Shown here: piece after piece, positions 40,692 to 49,521 of the stretch | Layout: each line of letters begins with the position of its first letter | Position numbering within the stretch: position 1 is the stretch's first letter | Assembly: GCA_002336805.1 (NCBI GenBank) | Contig: DDEZ01000011.1 | Span: forward strand, 496,001-560,000 | Direction: 5' to 3' | DNA length: 64,000 nucleotides | Origin: Bacteroidetes bacterium UBA1941 | Lineage (GTDB): Bacteria; Bacteroidota; Bacteroidia; Chitinophagales; LD1 | The notes under the pieces: generated by a model | Databases searched by the model: none | What the model saw: the letters and a program-made list of their open reading frames with translations, nothing else | Told to the model about the DNA's origin: nothing | Program-made: the position numbers and the translations under genes

Positions 40692-41546
40692 ATGATCAAG
40701 CTGACAGAGTGCCCCAGAGATGCCATGCAGGGCTTGAAGTATTTCATCCCTACGGAGAGCAAGATAGAGTATATCAATAAGCTGCTCCGCGTGGGCTATT
40801 ATGCACTGGACTTTGGCAGTTTCGTCTCTGCGGAGGTCATACCTCAGATGGCAGATACCGTAGAGGTACTGGCGGGTCTCGATCTCTCTGCTACTAAAAC
40901 AAAACTCATAGCCATCATAGCCAATGAGCGCGGCGCGCAAAACGCCTGCCAGCATAAGGAGATCACTTATCTCGGATTCCCGTTCTCCGTGTCAGAGACC
41001 TTTCAGATGCGCAATACGCATGCTACCATACAGCAGTCTCTCGAGCGAGTGACCCGGATCAAGCAACTCTGTGACGAGCATGGCAAAGAACTGATCCTGT
41101 ATATATCCATGGGCTTTGGCAATCCATATGGAGACCCTTATAACCCTGAGATAGTAGAGCGCTGGGTAGAGCAACTGAGCCAGCTCGGTATCAAAATATT
41201 CATGCTGTCTGATACGGTAGGTGTCGCTACGCCTGACACGATCACGCATCTGTTCAGTACCCTGATACCACGATTCCCGCAGCTGGAGATCGGCGCGCAT
41301 CTGCACACTGCTCCGCACAACTGGCGTGTGAAAGTAGACGCCGCCTACAAAAATGGCTGCATGCGCTTCGACTCTGTGATCAAGGGCTACGGCGGCTGCC
41401 CCATGGCAGATGATGACCTGATAGGCAATATGCCTACAGAGAATCTCCTCAATTACTTTGATCCGCTGAAGGACTTCGGCCCCGACTTTTCTGTCAAGGC
41501 ATTTGAAGATGCACTAAGGTCAGCTAATAATGTATTCGTGCATTAA
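40692..41546 (+). CDS. Hydroxymethylglutaryl-CoA lyase
   Basis: A 284-residue TIM-barrel enzyme of the HMG-CoA lyase group, which splits 3-hydroxy-3-methylglutaryl-CoA into acetoacetate and acetyl-CoA at the end of leucine catabolism. The N-terminal R9-D10 pair (C-P-R-D-A-M-Q-G), the metal-binding H-x-H in G-A-H-L-H-T-A and the late loop G-Y-G-G-C-P-M-A with the following G-N-M-P-T-E are present. The N-terminal motif is R-D-A-M-Q rather than the usual R-D-G-L-Q-N, so the substrate could differ. The ATG at 40692 (MIKLTECPRD) is chosen by homology. It fits with the carboxylase beta subunit at 10901. Confidence 0.86.
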   Translation: MIKLTECPRDAMQGLKYFIPTESKIEYINKLLRVGYYALDFGSFVSAEVIPQMADTVEVLAGLDLSATKTKLIAIIANERGAQNACQHKEITYLGFPFSVSETFQMRNTHATIQQSLERVTRIKQLCDEHGKELILYISMGFGNPYGDPYNPEIVERWVEQLSQLGIKIFMLSDTVGVATPDTITHLFSTLIPRFPQLEIGAHLHTAPHNWRVKVDAAYKNGCMRFDSVIKGYGGCPMADDDLIGNMPTENLLNYFDPLKDFGPDFSVKAFEDALRSANNVFVH

Positions 41547-41590
41547 GAAGTTGCCAAATCAGAAATCATAAATCAAAAATCAGAAATCTC

Positions 41591-42781
41591 CTACTCCACT
41601 GAGAGTACCAACCCCTTCAGGTACAGCCCCTCCGGATGGAAGATGCTCTGCGGGTGATCTGCCGGCTGATTGAGGTGGTCTATGATGCGGATATTGCGGC
41701 CGCTCTCTATAGCGCCTGCCGCTACAGCACCGTCGAACAGTTCAGGACCCACAGCCTGTGAGCAGGAGAAGGTAAACACGATACCGCCCGGCTTGATCTT
41801 ATCAAAGGCCGCCTTGTTGAGGCGCTTATATGCCTGTACTGCCTGGTGGCGGCTATGCTGATTCTTGGCAAAGGCGGGTGGGTCTAGTACGATCACATCA
41901 TAGTAGTGATCCGGTGAACGTTTCATAAATTCAAATACATCCTCCGCGGCAGCCTGGTGTACGCCCTCCGCAATATTATTGAGCGCTATGTTTTGCACAG
42001 CCAGCTCTATAGCCTTCACAGAGCTATCTACTGAGTGCACGAGGGTAGCGCCAGCTTTCGCAGCATAGACGGAGAAGCCTCCGGTATAGCTGAATGTATT
42101 CAGCACGCGCTTGCCTTTCACATAGTGGGAGAGGAGCTGGCGGTTTTCACGCTGGTCTATGAAGAAGCCAGTCTTCTGGCCACCCTCCCAGTCTACGAGA
42201 AATTTATGCCCGTATTCCAGCACTTCGCTCGATGTTTTCTCTCCATAGAGGTAGGAGCCGGTTACTTCTGCCTTTTGCTTGCGCTCCAGTACGGCTTCGC
42301 TCTTATCGTATACTGCCTTGAGAGATGCACCCAGCACCTTTTTTAGCGCCTCAGTGATCAGCTGTCGCTGGCCGTGTATGAAAAGGCTATGCGCCTGAAA
42401 GACGCAGGTGCCTGCATAGTAGTCTATCACCAGGCCCGGCACACCATCGCCTTCGGCATTCACCAGGCGGTAGACATTTGTCTCTGTGCTATCGGTGATG
42501 CCTATGTTTTTGCGGAGTGTATATGCTGATTGTATCTTATTCAGCCAAAGCTCCTCCATAGAGGCTACAGGCGTGAAAGACAAGACGCGCACCGCTATGC
42601 TGCCCGAGCTATAGTAGCCCAGTGCCAGAAACTGGCCGCGCCCGTCCTGCACCTCTACCAGTGCGCCGTCGGTCACATTATTATCCTTGCGCTGTATAGC
42701 GCCGGAAAAGATCCATGGATGAAAACGTTTGACGGCCTCGGCCTTGTGCGGGTGGAGTATGACGGCAGGATATTGTGACAT
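41591..42781 (-). CDS. rlmI: 23S rRNA cytosine methyltransferase RlmI-type
   Basis: A 396-residue class I rRNA (cytosine-C5) methyltransferase. A PUA domain comes first (H-P-H-K-A-E-A-V-K-R-F-H-P-W-I-F-S-G). The Rossmann domain follows with motif I F-S-Y-T-G-G-F-S, D-P-P-A-F-A-K-N and a cysteine in T-F-S-C-S. The ATG at 42781 (MSQYPAVIL) matches homologue starts; a longer open frame runs back to 42823 but overlaps the folC stop. It is probably co-transcribed with folC, which ends 38 bp upstream. Confidence 0.9.
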   Translation of the reverse strand: MSQYPAVILHPHKAEAVKRFHPWIFSGAIQRKDNNVTDGALVEVQDGRGQFLALGYYSSGSIAVRVLSFTPVASMEELWLNKIQSAYTLRKNIGITDSTETNVYRLVNAEGDGVPGLVIDYYAGTCVFQAHSLFIHGQRQLITEALKKVLGASLKAVYDKSEAVLERKQKAEVTGSYLYGEKTSSEVLEYGHKFLVDWEGGQKTGFFIDQRENRQLLSHYVKGKRVLNTFSYTGGFSVYAAKAGATLVHSVDSSVKAIELAVQNIALNNIAEGVHQAAAEDVFEFMKRSPDHYYDVIVLDPPAFAKNQHSRHQAVQAYKRLNKAAFDKIKPGGIVFTFSCSQAVGPELFDGAVAAGAIESGRNIRIIDHLNQPADHPQSIFHPEGLYLKGLVLSVE

Positions 42782-42819
42782 AGCCGCGAAAGTAGGACTT
42801 AAAACCAGCAAAATAAAAC

Positions 42820-44088
42820 TCAAACCAGCCCCGCTACTACAAAGATGCTGCCGCTGACCACTATCAGGTCATTTTTTCCTGCCCCGGCCAGTGCTGCCTT
42901 GTAGGCTTTTTTCACGGAGGGGTAGACTGCTCCGTGCAGCTTTTGAGCCTTGGCCTCGTCCTGTAGCTGCTTTGCATCCTTGCCGCGCGGTATGTCCGGC
43001 TTGCAGAAGTAGTAGGTAGCTTTCTTTGGCAGCAGGGAGAGGATATGCGTAATGTCTTTGTCAGACACAGTACCATACACGAAGTGCAGCTGATCGTAAG
43101 TGAGGTTTCGCAGCTGTGATGTCAGTTCTTTGATCCCGCCCTCATTGTGCGCACTGTCGAATATCACGAGCGGCTTCTTGCTCGTCACCATCCAGCGGCC
43201 TATAAAGTAGGTCGACGTTTTGACCTGCTTCAGCCCCTTCACGATCGCGCTGTCAGCTATCTTGACGCCGCCTGCCTGTAGCTGCTGTATGGCAGCGAGT
43301 GCAGTGGTGATGTTCTTCTTCTGATAGTCACCTGTCAGGTCGCTCTTATATGCCTTGCCTCCTGCGGAGAAAGAACTGCCGTTGGCCTCTGTTTTAAAAT
43401 CAGATAGCCTGATCTTCTTATCAGCAAAGGTGATAGGTGCATTGTTTTTATCAGCTATACTAAGGAATACATCCTTAGTCTCAGCGTGAGTCTCTCCGAT
43501 CACTACCGGGACCTTTGACTTGATAATGCCGGCCTTTTCACCGGCTATTAGCGGCAGCGTGTTGCCGAGAAACTGTGTATGATCAAAGCTGATATTAGTG
43601 ATGACGGATAGGAGAGGAGTGATGATATTGGTCGAGTCCAGACGGCCGCCCATGCCCACCTCTATGATGGCGTAGTCCACCTTTTTCTCCTGAAAATAGG
43701 CAAAGGCCAGCGCTGTAGTGATCTCAAAGAAGGAGGCATTGACAGTCTTGAATTTTTCAAGGTTATCATTGACAAAACGGGTGATGAATGGCCGCGTGAT
43801 CAGTTGTCCATTAATCTTGATACGCTCGCGATAGTCGCGGTAGTGTGGGGAGGTGAAGACCCCTACCTTGTATCCCTGCGCCTGCAGAATGGAGGCGATG
43901 ATGTGGGTTACAGAGCCCTTGCCATTTGTCCCCGCCACATGGATGAACTTTGTATCGCGCTCCGGATGGCTTAGTATATCTGATAGTGCAGTGATATTGC
44001 CCAGGTCAGCTCTATAGGCCGCAGCCCCTACGCGCTGAAACATCGGTAGCTGATTGAGCAGGTAGTCTACGGCTTCTTTATATGTCAT
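42820..44088 (-). CDS. folC: Folylpolyglutamate / dihydrofolate synthase
   Basis: A 422-residue FolC-type Mur-ligase-fold enzyme that couples glutamate to dihydropteroate and extends folate polyglutamates. The N-terminal E-A-V-D-Y-L-L-N-Q-L-P-M-F-Q-R, ATP-binding G-T-N-G-K-G-S-V, T-S-P-H-Y-R-D-Y-R-E-R-I, and late D-S-A-H-N-E-G-G are all present. I chose the ATG at 44088 (MTYKEAVDYL) over the TTG at 44097. The C-terminal segment closes the cleft as in the family. It lies just downstream (on the minus strand) of the GxxExxY element. Confidence 0.93.
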   Translation of the reverse strand: MTYKEAVDYLLNQLPMFQRVGAAAYRADLGNITALSDILSHPERDTKFIHVAGTNGKGSVTHIIASILQAQGYKVGVFTSPHYRDYRERIKINGQLITRPFITRFVNDNLEKFKTVNASFFEITTALAFAYFQEKKVDYAIIEVGMGGRLDSTNIITPLLSVITNISFDHTQFLGNTLPLIAGEKAGIIKSKVPVVIGETHAETKDVFLSIADKNNAPITFADKKIRLSDFKTEANGSSFSAGGKAYKSDLTGDYQKKNITTALAAIQQLQAGGVKIADSAIVKGLKQVKTSTYFIGRWMVTSKKPLVIFDSAHNEGGIKELTSQLRNLTYDQLHFVYGTVSDKDITHILSLLPKKATYYFCKPDIPRGKDAKQLQDEAKAQKLHGAVYPSVKKAYKAALAGAGKNDLIVVSGSIFVVAGLV

Positions 44089-44104
44089 TTCATTCAATTT
44101 AAGT

Positions 44105-44682
44105 TAACCGCAAAGACAGCGGAGAACGCAAAGGATTATATACTATAAACCATTAGCTATTCTGCGAATGCCACCGTTTTTCAGATAAGAAACATTAAAA
44201 TTCAACAGTATGCCTAGCTTACATTTTGAAAGTTTAAGATAGGTCAGCATTTGCGCTATATGGATATTATTAAGGGTCTCCACAGATTTCAGTTCAATAA
44301 TTACTTTCTGTTCAGCGAGTATGTCAATCCTGTAGCCTGCATCGAGCTTGATGTTAGCGTATATTATGGGTAGTCCTTTTTGAACTTCTATCGAAAGTCC
44401 AGCTTTACGCAATTCATAAGCCAGGCAAATTTCATAACTAGATTCTAATAAACCAGGTCCAAGTTCCTTATGCACTCGAAGAGCGCAATCTACCACGATA
44501 GAGGCTATTCTATCTTCATCTTTCTCAAAAGGTTCATTCATAGCATTGTAGTTTAAAAATCCTCCGCGTCCTCCGCGTTCTTTGCGGTTATATTTTCCGG
44601 CTTTATCAGCAAGACAATATTCTATCACCAAGCCTTATGCATTTTAAATAGTCCTTTACGTTCTCCGCTGTCTTTGCGGTTA
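44105..44682. mobile_element. Inverted-repeat-bounded module carrying a GxxExxY gene
   Basis: A perfect 23-bp inverted repeat (44105-44127 and 44660-44682; 31 bp with one mismatch when extended to 44105-44135 and 44652-44682) encloses the GxxExxY gene. A third, diverged copy of the word CTTTGCGGTTA lies between them at 44570-44590. The repeats are built from the words CCGCAAAG and CGCGGAGG. The module occupies the space between folC and the transglutaminase-like gene. No target-site duplication or transposase is visible, so whether it moves is unproven. Confidence 0.55.
44143..44541 (-). CDS. GxxExxY protein (PD-(D/E)XK-like)
   Basis: A 132-residue GxxExxY protein, named for the motif seen here as G-P-G-L-L-E-S-S-Y. 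The core Y-R-I-D-I-L-A-E-Q-K-V-I-I-E-L-K-S contains the D...E-x-K pattern of the PD-(D/E)XK nuclease superfamily, and the family has been placed there. The cellular role is not known. The gene is AT-richer than neighbours and lies inside inverted repeats. I chose the ATG at 44541 (MNEPFEKDEDR), since the open frame upstream runs into the repeat. No partner gene is seen. Confidence 0.85.
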   Translation of the reverse strand: MNEPFEKDEDRIASIVVDCALRVHKELGPGLLESSYEICLAYELRKAGLSIEVQKGLPIIYANIKLDAGYRIDILAEQKVIIELKSVETLNNIHIAQMLTYLKLSKCKLGILLNFNVSYLKNGGIRRIANGL

Positions 44683-44714
44683 TACTTTCCCGCTTTACGA
44701 GTAAGGCCAAACAC

Positions 44715-45362
44715 TTAATCATTCCACTTCGTGAGCATCACCCCATTCTCATCAAATAGATGCGGGTAGTGCAGCTTGAGCTCGGACACAAAGAGGTCAT
44801 ATGGCATGTCATCAAACTGGCCGTACTCATGTACATACTTCATGTACTGCTGTCCATCCGGTGAGAACTCCTGAAAGATAGAATCATGTATACCATCAAA
44901 CTCCAGCGGCGCTGTGCCAAATAAAACGCACAGCGCTTTATTGAAAGCAGGCGTACACTTCACCCACTTGCCGTCCAGCAGAAATTCATTGTAGCCATGA
45001 AAGACAAACTTGTCCGAGCGCAGCATGCGGATAAACTTCTCCGTAGAGAGGTGGTTCTGCACGATAGAGAAGCCGAGGCGCGACGGGATACCCACCGCAC
45101 GGCCGGCAGCGGCCAGCAGGAGTGATTTCTCTATGCAGTAGCCATAGCGCCTCTGGAGCGTCAGACTGCCGGAGATCGCCTCAGGGTCCAGTATGATGTG
45201 GTACGGATCGTAGCGGATATCATCACGCACGGCATAGTACAGCGCTACCGCCTTCTCACGGTCAGACATCTCTGGTGTGGTATGCGCTTTGGCATAGGCT
45301 ATCACCTCAGGATTGTCACTATCTATAAAGGGGGTAGGGCGGGTATACTGATCTATCGTCAC
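44715..45362 (-). CDS. Transglutaminase-like domain protein
   Basis: A 215-residue protein with the transglutaminase/cysteine-protease core: C76 in R-Y-G-Y-C-I-E-K-S, H122 in F-H-G-Y-N-E-F, and a third position where K-C-T-P-A-F-N stands in place of the usual acidic residue. This subfamily commonly has the N-type third residue, so it may still be active. It has no signal peptide and is probably cytoplasmic; the substrate is unknown. The start is a GTG at 45362 and no ATG precedes it in frame. It is divergent from the APC permease, 55 bp away. Confidence 0.82.
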   Translation of the reverse strand: MTIDQYTRPTPFIDSDNPEVIAYAKAHTTPEMSDREKAVALYYAVRDDIRYDPYHIILDPEAISGSLTLQRRYGYCIEKSLLLAAAGRAVGIPSRLGFSIVQNHLSTEKFIRMLRSDKFVFHGYNEFLLDGKWVKCTPAFNKALCVLFGTAPLEFDGIHDSIFQEFSPDGQQYMKYVHEYGQFDDMPYDLFVSELKLHYPHLFDENGVMLTKWND

Positions 45363-45417
45363 GATGGCATTATTTCAGGTTACAATTTTAGGATAAACCT
45401 TCGTTATTTTGGGTGAA

Positions 45418-46773
45418 ATGTCAAAACTCGTACGCGGTCTCAGCCTGGGTCAATCGGTAGCCATCAATATGATAGATATGGTGGGCATCGGTCCCTTTGT
45501 CACCATGCCATTCGTGATCGGCGCGATGAGCGGGCCTAAGTCTATCATCGCCTGGCTTTTGGGCGCACTGCTGGCTTTTGCAGACGGAGCGGTGTGGGCA
45601 GAGCTCGGCGCCAAATGGCCGGAGGCTGGCGGTAGCTACGCATTTCTCCAAAACCTGTATGGCAAGCAAAAGTGGGGCCGTCTTATGGCATTCCTCTATG
45701 TCTGGCAGACCTCTATACAAGCACCGCTGGTCATAGCCTCCGGCGCGATAGGTTTCGCGCAGTACCTTACGTTTCTCATACCGCTCAGCACCATAGAGCA
45801 GAAGGCTGTATCCGGGGGATTGGTGATCCTCATAACGTTCCTGCTATATCGCAAGATCAATGACATCGGCAAGATATCTGTGGTGATGGGCATGATCGTG
45901 ATCGGTACCATACTGTGGCTTATCGCGAGCGGCTTCACTCATTTTGACTCATCGCTGTCTTTCGCCGGAGGCGTGCACGATATAGTGCCTGATCTCACAC
46001 CGCTCTTTTTCTTTGGCCTGGGCCAGGCCTCGCTTAAAACCGTATACTCCTATCTCGGCTACTACAATGTCTGCCACCTGGGTGGTGAGATCAAAGAGCC
46101 GGAGGTAAATATCCCGCGTAGTATTTTCATCTCCATAGCGGGCATCGCTCTGCTCTACCTCTCCATGCATACGGCCGTGCTGGGCACCATACCCTGGCAG
46201 GAGGCAAAGGATTCTAAGTTTATCGTGAGTCTTTTCTTTGAGCGGATATATGGTCATACTGCGGCACTCGTAGCTACAGTATTGGTGCTGCTGATCGCAG
46301 TGTCATCGCTCTTTGCAGTCATGCTAGGCTATTCACGCGTGCCCTATGCCGCCGCTACCGATGGTAATTTTTTCAGCATCTTCTCCCGTCTGCACCCTAC
46401 CAAGCATTTTCCCTACGTATCGCTGCTGATGCTGGCAGGTGTGGCGTTTGTGTTTAGCCTGCTTTTCCGCCTGGGTGAGGTGATCTCAGCGATCGTTACT
46501 ATGCGCATTATTATCCAGTTCGTAGGGCAGGCTGTGGGGCTGCTGCTTTACCACGCGCGGATGAAGGAGGAGAAGTTTCCCTATCGTATGCTGCTCTATC
46601 CCGTACCTGCGCTCATCGCATTGGTGGTATGGGGCTTTATATTCTGCTATGCAGATGTTACGTTCATCATCGGCGCACTGGGTGTGATAGCCACTGGATG
46701 CGTACTTTTCCTGATCAAGGCCAATATCGCTCACGAGTGGCCATTTGCCCCCGCTAAAACTGGAAGTAAATAA
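45418..46773 (+). CDS. APC-superfamily amino acid permease
   Basis: A 451-residue transporter with about twelve membrane helices, of the amino acid-polyamine-organocation type that exchanges or imports amino acids or related solutes. Helix 1 carries the unwound-helix signature V-G-I-G-P-F-V-T-M-P, typical of LeuT-fold APC proteins, and G-G-S-Y-A-F-L follows in loop 2-3. Substrate specificity cannot be read. I chose the ATG at 45418 over a TTG nine bases upstream. Its final 20 bp overlap the convergent MBOAT gene (46754-46773). Confidence 0.87.
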   Translation: MSKLVRGLSLGQSVAINMIDMVGIGPFVTMPFVIGAMSGPKSIIAWLLGALLAFADGAVWAELGAKWPEAGGSYAFLQNLYGKQKWGRLMAFLYVWQTSIQAPLVIASGAIGFAQYLTFLIPLSTIEQKAVSGGLVILITFLLYRKINDIGKISVVMGMIVIGTILWLIASGFTHFDSSLSFAGGVHDIVPDLTPLFFFGLGQASLKTVYSYLGYYNVCHLGGEIKEPEVNIPRSIFISIAGIALLYLSMHTAVLGTIPWQEAKDSKFIVSLFFERIYGHTAALVATVLVLLIAVSSLFAVMLGYSRVPYAAATDGNFFSIFSRLHPTKHFPYVSLLMLAGVAFVFSLLFRLGEVISAIVTMRIIIQFVGQAVGLLLYHARMKEEKFPYRMLLYPVPALIALVVWGFIFCYADVTFIIGALGVIATGCVLFLIKANIAHEWPFAPAKTGSK

Positions 46774-48223
46774 ACGGCTGTATCTCTGAGGTCTTGACCT
46801 GCACGAGTATCACCACTACCACGGCCAGCATGGCTACTACTGCCGGCAGCGGCATACGGTATACGGCCTGCTGCGCCTGCAGCTCTATGTGGTGCGGCAG
46901 GAAGTGCAGGATATAGCCCAGCAGCATCACGAGCAGTACATTCTGATAGCCGGCTACGAAATTGAAGAAGATAGATGGTGTGAAGTGCGTAGCTATCTGC
47001 GATATGACGGAGGTCGCTATCTGCATATTGTCTGCGCGGAAGAAGATCCAGCAGAAGCAAACGAAGTGGAAGGTAAGGATCACGCCGAGTACCTTGACCA
47101 ACTTAGTGTCAGGTATTTTGAAGTACTCTTTCACCCACTTGTCTATGCCCAGCGCTATACCATGCAGCGCACCCCAGATGATAAACCGGAATGCTGCACC
47201 ATGCCACAGGCCACCTAGCAGCATGGTGATAAACTGGTTCAGGTAGGTGCGGAAGCGGCCTTTCCTGTTTCCTCCCAGGGAGATATACAGGTAGTCCCGC
47301 AGCCAGGTAGACAGCGAGATGTGCCACCTCCTCCAAAACTCCGTGACGCTGGATGACTGATAGGGTGAGTCAAAGTTGATGCACAACCTATAGCCAAACA
47401 GCAGCGCAATACCGATAGCCATATCACTATAGCCGCTAAAGTCGCAGTAGATCTGTAGCGCATAGCCATAGACGCCAAAGAGGTTTTCCAGTCCTGTATA
47501 TAGTGTCGGATTGGCAAAGATGCGGTCTACGAAATTGGCGCTGATATAGTCGGAGATCACGGCCTTCTTGAAGAGGCCCGAGATGATCAGGTACATGCCC
47601 TCACTGAACATGGCCCGCGTCACGATAGTAGGCATCGATATCTGAGGGATGAAGTCGCGCGCCCTCACGATAGGCCCCGCTACCAGCTGCGGGAAGAAGG
47701 ACACGAAGAAGGCATAATCCAGCATGCGCTTTACGGGCTTCAGCTCGCCGCGATAGATGTCTATGGTATAGCTGAGCGACTGGAAGGTAAAGAATGACAC
47801 ACCCACAGGTAGGAAGATACTGAAGGGGCTGAAGTTGCTACCACAGGCCGCGCAGTATATCTCGTAGAGGAAATTAGTGTATTTGAAATAACCCAGCAGG
47901 CCGAGATTCAGCACGAGGCTGAAGATCAGTAGCCCTTTGCGCTGCCAGCCCTTGGGCGCATTGGCCATGATATTGGCGAGGTTGTAGTCTACCACCGTAG
48001 AGAGTACCAGCAGCAGGAAGTAGATGCCGCTGGACTTGTAATAGAAGTAGTAAGAGAAAAGGACCACATACAGCAGCTTCACATTATGCTTATGATGGAT
48101 CAGGTAGAAGATACTGATAAAACCGGCAAACAGGAAAAGGAACAAACCCGAGCTGAAGATCAGCGGCTGGCGCGGTATGTACTCGAACTGATGGAGCAGT
48201 TTATGGATGTCTATTGCTGGCAT
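46754..48223 (-). CDS. MBOAT-family O-acyltransferase (AlgI-like)
   Basis: A 489-residue membrane-bound O-acyltransferase with about ten helices, which brings acyl (usually acetyl) groups from the cytoplasm across the membrane for transfer to surface glycans. The family signature F-W-R-R-W-H (297-301) with I-S-L-S-T-W-L-R-D-Y-L, and the catalytic His of G-G-L-W-H-G-A (H341) are present. It is third gene of an operon with two SGNH proteins (4-bp gaps), the classic AlgI-AlgJ/AlgX or PatA-PatB-type arrangement, here with two SGNH partners. The modified glycan is unknown. Confidence 0.92.
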   Translation of the reverse strand: MPAIDIHKLLHQFEYIPRQPLIFSSGLFLFLFAGFISIFYLIHHKHNVKLLYVVLFSYYFYYKSSGIYFLLLVLSTVVDYNLANIMANAPKGWQRKGLLIFSLVLNLGLLGYFKYTNFLYEIYCAACGSNFSPFSIFLPVGVSFFTFQSLSYTIDIYRGELKPVKRMLDYAFFVSFFPQLVAGPIVRARDFIPQISMPTIVTRAMFSEGMYLIISGLFKKAVISDYISANFVDRIFANPTLYTGLENLFGVYGYALQIYCDFSGYSDMAIGIALLFGYRLCINFDSPYQSSSVTEFWRRWHISLSTWLRDYLYISLGGNRKGRFRTYLNQFITMLLGGLWHGAAFRFIIWGALHGIALGIDKWVKEYFKIPDTKLVKVLGVILTFHFVCFCWIFFRADNMQIATSVISQIATHFTPSIFFNFVAGYQNVLLVMLLGYILHFLPHHIELQAQQAVYRMPLPAVVAMLAVVVVILVQVKTSEIQPFIYFQF

Positions 48224-48227
48224 AGGG

Positions 48228-49517
48228 TCACTTGATGTCCGGTTTGTTCTGAGCGTATTGGTTATATGCCTTCATCAGGGCTTCAAACAGCAGGTTGCCC
48301 TGAAAGGCATAGCCCTGGCTGGTAAAATGTATGCCATCTGCACGCATCAGGCCGTAGCGCTTCCACTGGTAGCAAGACTTGTAGCCGCCGCCTATAGAGT
48401 AGAGGTCCCAGATGGCGATGCCATTGTCTGTAGCATACTGCACCATAGCGGTGTGCAGCGCAGCCAGTGAATTGTTGTAATACTTCTTGCGGAAATAGGA
48501 GTCCGTCGGTGTCGTGATCAGGATCTTAGCTTTGGGGTTGTAGAAGTACAGTGCTTTGACCAATGAGTCGAGCTTGGCTATCGTGCCCCTGGTGTCAAAT
48601 GGCAACCGCTGCGCTTCATTAGTGCCCAGTGAGATGATGATGAGCTGAGGCTGCAGCGCCTGCGTCTGCTCAGCAAAGTAAGACGCACGCACATACTGAA
48701 AAGCCTCTGCACCATTCACACCCACGGAGTGAAACAGCACACCACTGCTGTCATTCTCCAGATTGAGGCCGTAGACTGTCGTCTCATTTTGCTGCTCGGA
48801 GAGCTTTTTTACGCGGAGCGTAATATCATTTGTGTTGTACGGCAGGTCTGTGCGTGATGTAAAGGAATAGTCATCTTCCAGTGCATGATGCAGGCTGCTG
48901 ATGATACGCCCTGCAGTGTCCAATACATCAAAGTCAAAGGCCGAGCTATCCTTCTGATAAAACAGTGTCACCTTGCTGAATGCATAGTTGAGGGGACCTT
49001 GATTAAAAGACCTGATGCGGAAGGAGGTGTTTTCTGAGAAGGAACGAATGGTCACACCGCCGATACCGATAGGCATAGGGTCATTTACAAACACACAACG
49101 CTTAGACGTACACACCACATTGCTCGTAATGCGATAATTGAATGATTCATTGGTGCCGGCTACATGCAGTGGCACTACGAGGCCACGCCCTGCATTACCA
49201 AAGGCGGTCTGGAAGTTGGTGCGTAGTGCCGAGGAGATAAAGTCAGCCTGTATGTGTGAGTCTCCTATCTGTAGGATATTCACACGCAATGGCCGCGAGG
49301 CACGCAGCTGGTATAGCTGCTCAAATACCGAGTCTAGAGACTCTGCATGGATGATCTCATTGCGCTCTGTGTGGATGAAGGGATACTTCTGCACGGTATA
49401 TGGCACCTCTTTACCACCGTCTGCGGCGCTGCATGCGTGCAGGAGCGGCAGCAGCAGCAGCAGCCAGATACTGCGCAGCAGGTAGCAGGAGTCCCTGCCC
49501 GATAGATGATATGTCAT
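48228..49517 (-). CDS. SGNH-hydrolase-type lipoprotein, probable acyltransferase partner
   Basis: A 429-residue protein with a lipoprotein-type signal (L-L-L-L-L-P-L-L-H-A-C, Cys29). It has SGNH block I as I-G-D-S-H-I (Ser87), a block III-like S-L-G-T-N, and the catalytic D-x-x-H in A-D-G-I-H-F-T. Such SGNH proteins partner MBOAT acyltransferases and carry out the final O-acetyl transfer or removal in the periplasm. I use the ATG at 49517, 4 bp after the upstream gene's stop; a TTG start further upstream would overlap it. It lies between the other SGNH gene and the MBOAT gene. Confidence 0.85.
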   Translation of the reverse strand: MTYHLSGRDSCYLLRSIWLLLLLPLLHACSAADGGKEVPYTVQKYPFIHTERNEIIHAESLDSVFEQLYQLRASRPLRVNILQIGDSHIQADFISSALRTNFQTAFGNAGRGLVVPLHVAGTNESFNYRITSNVVCTSKRCVFVNDPMPIGIGGVTIRSFSENTSFRIRSFNQGPLNYAFSKVTLFYQKDSSAFDFDVLDTAGRIISSLHHALEDDYSFTSRTDLPYNTNDITLRVKKLSEQQNETTVYGLNLENDSSGVLFHSVGVNGAEAFQYVRASYFAEQTQALQPQLIIISLGTNEAQRLPFDTRGTIAKLDSLVKALYFYNPKAKILITTPTDSYFRKKYYNNSLAALHTAMVQYATDNGIAIWDLYSIGGGYKSCYQWKRYGLMRADGIHFTSQGYAFQGNLLFEALMKAYNQYAQNKPDIK

Positions 49518-49521
49518 GCTG

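Noticed and set aside
40562..40777. A longer N terminus (72 residues) for the lipoate ligase
   Set aside because: The added part is non-conserved in style, runs through a dispersed repeat and overlaps the divergent promoter region; the ATG at 40561 matches the family start.
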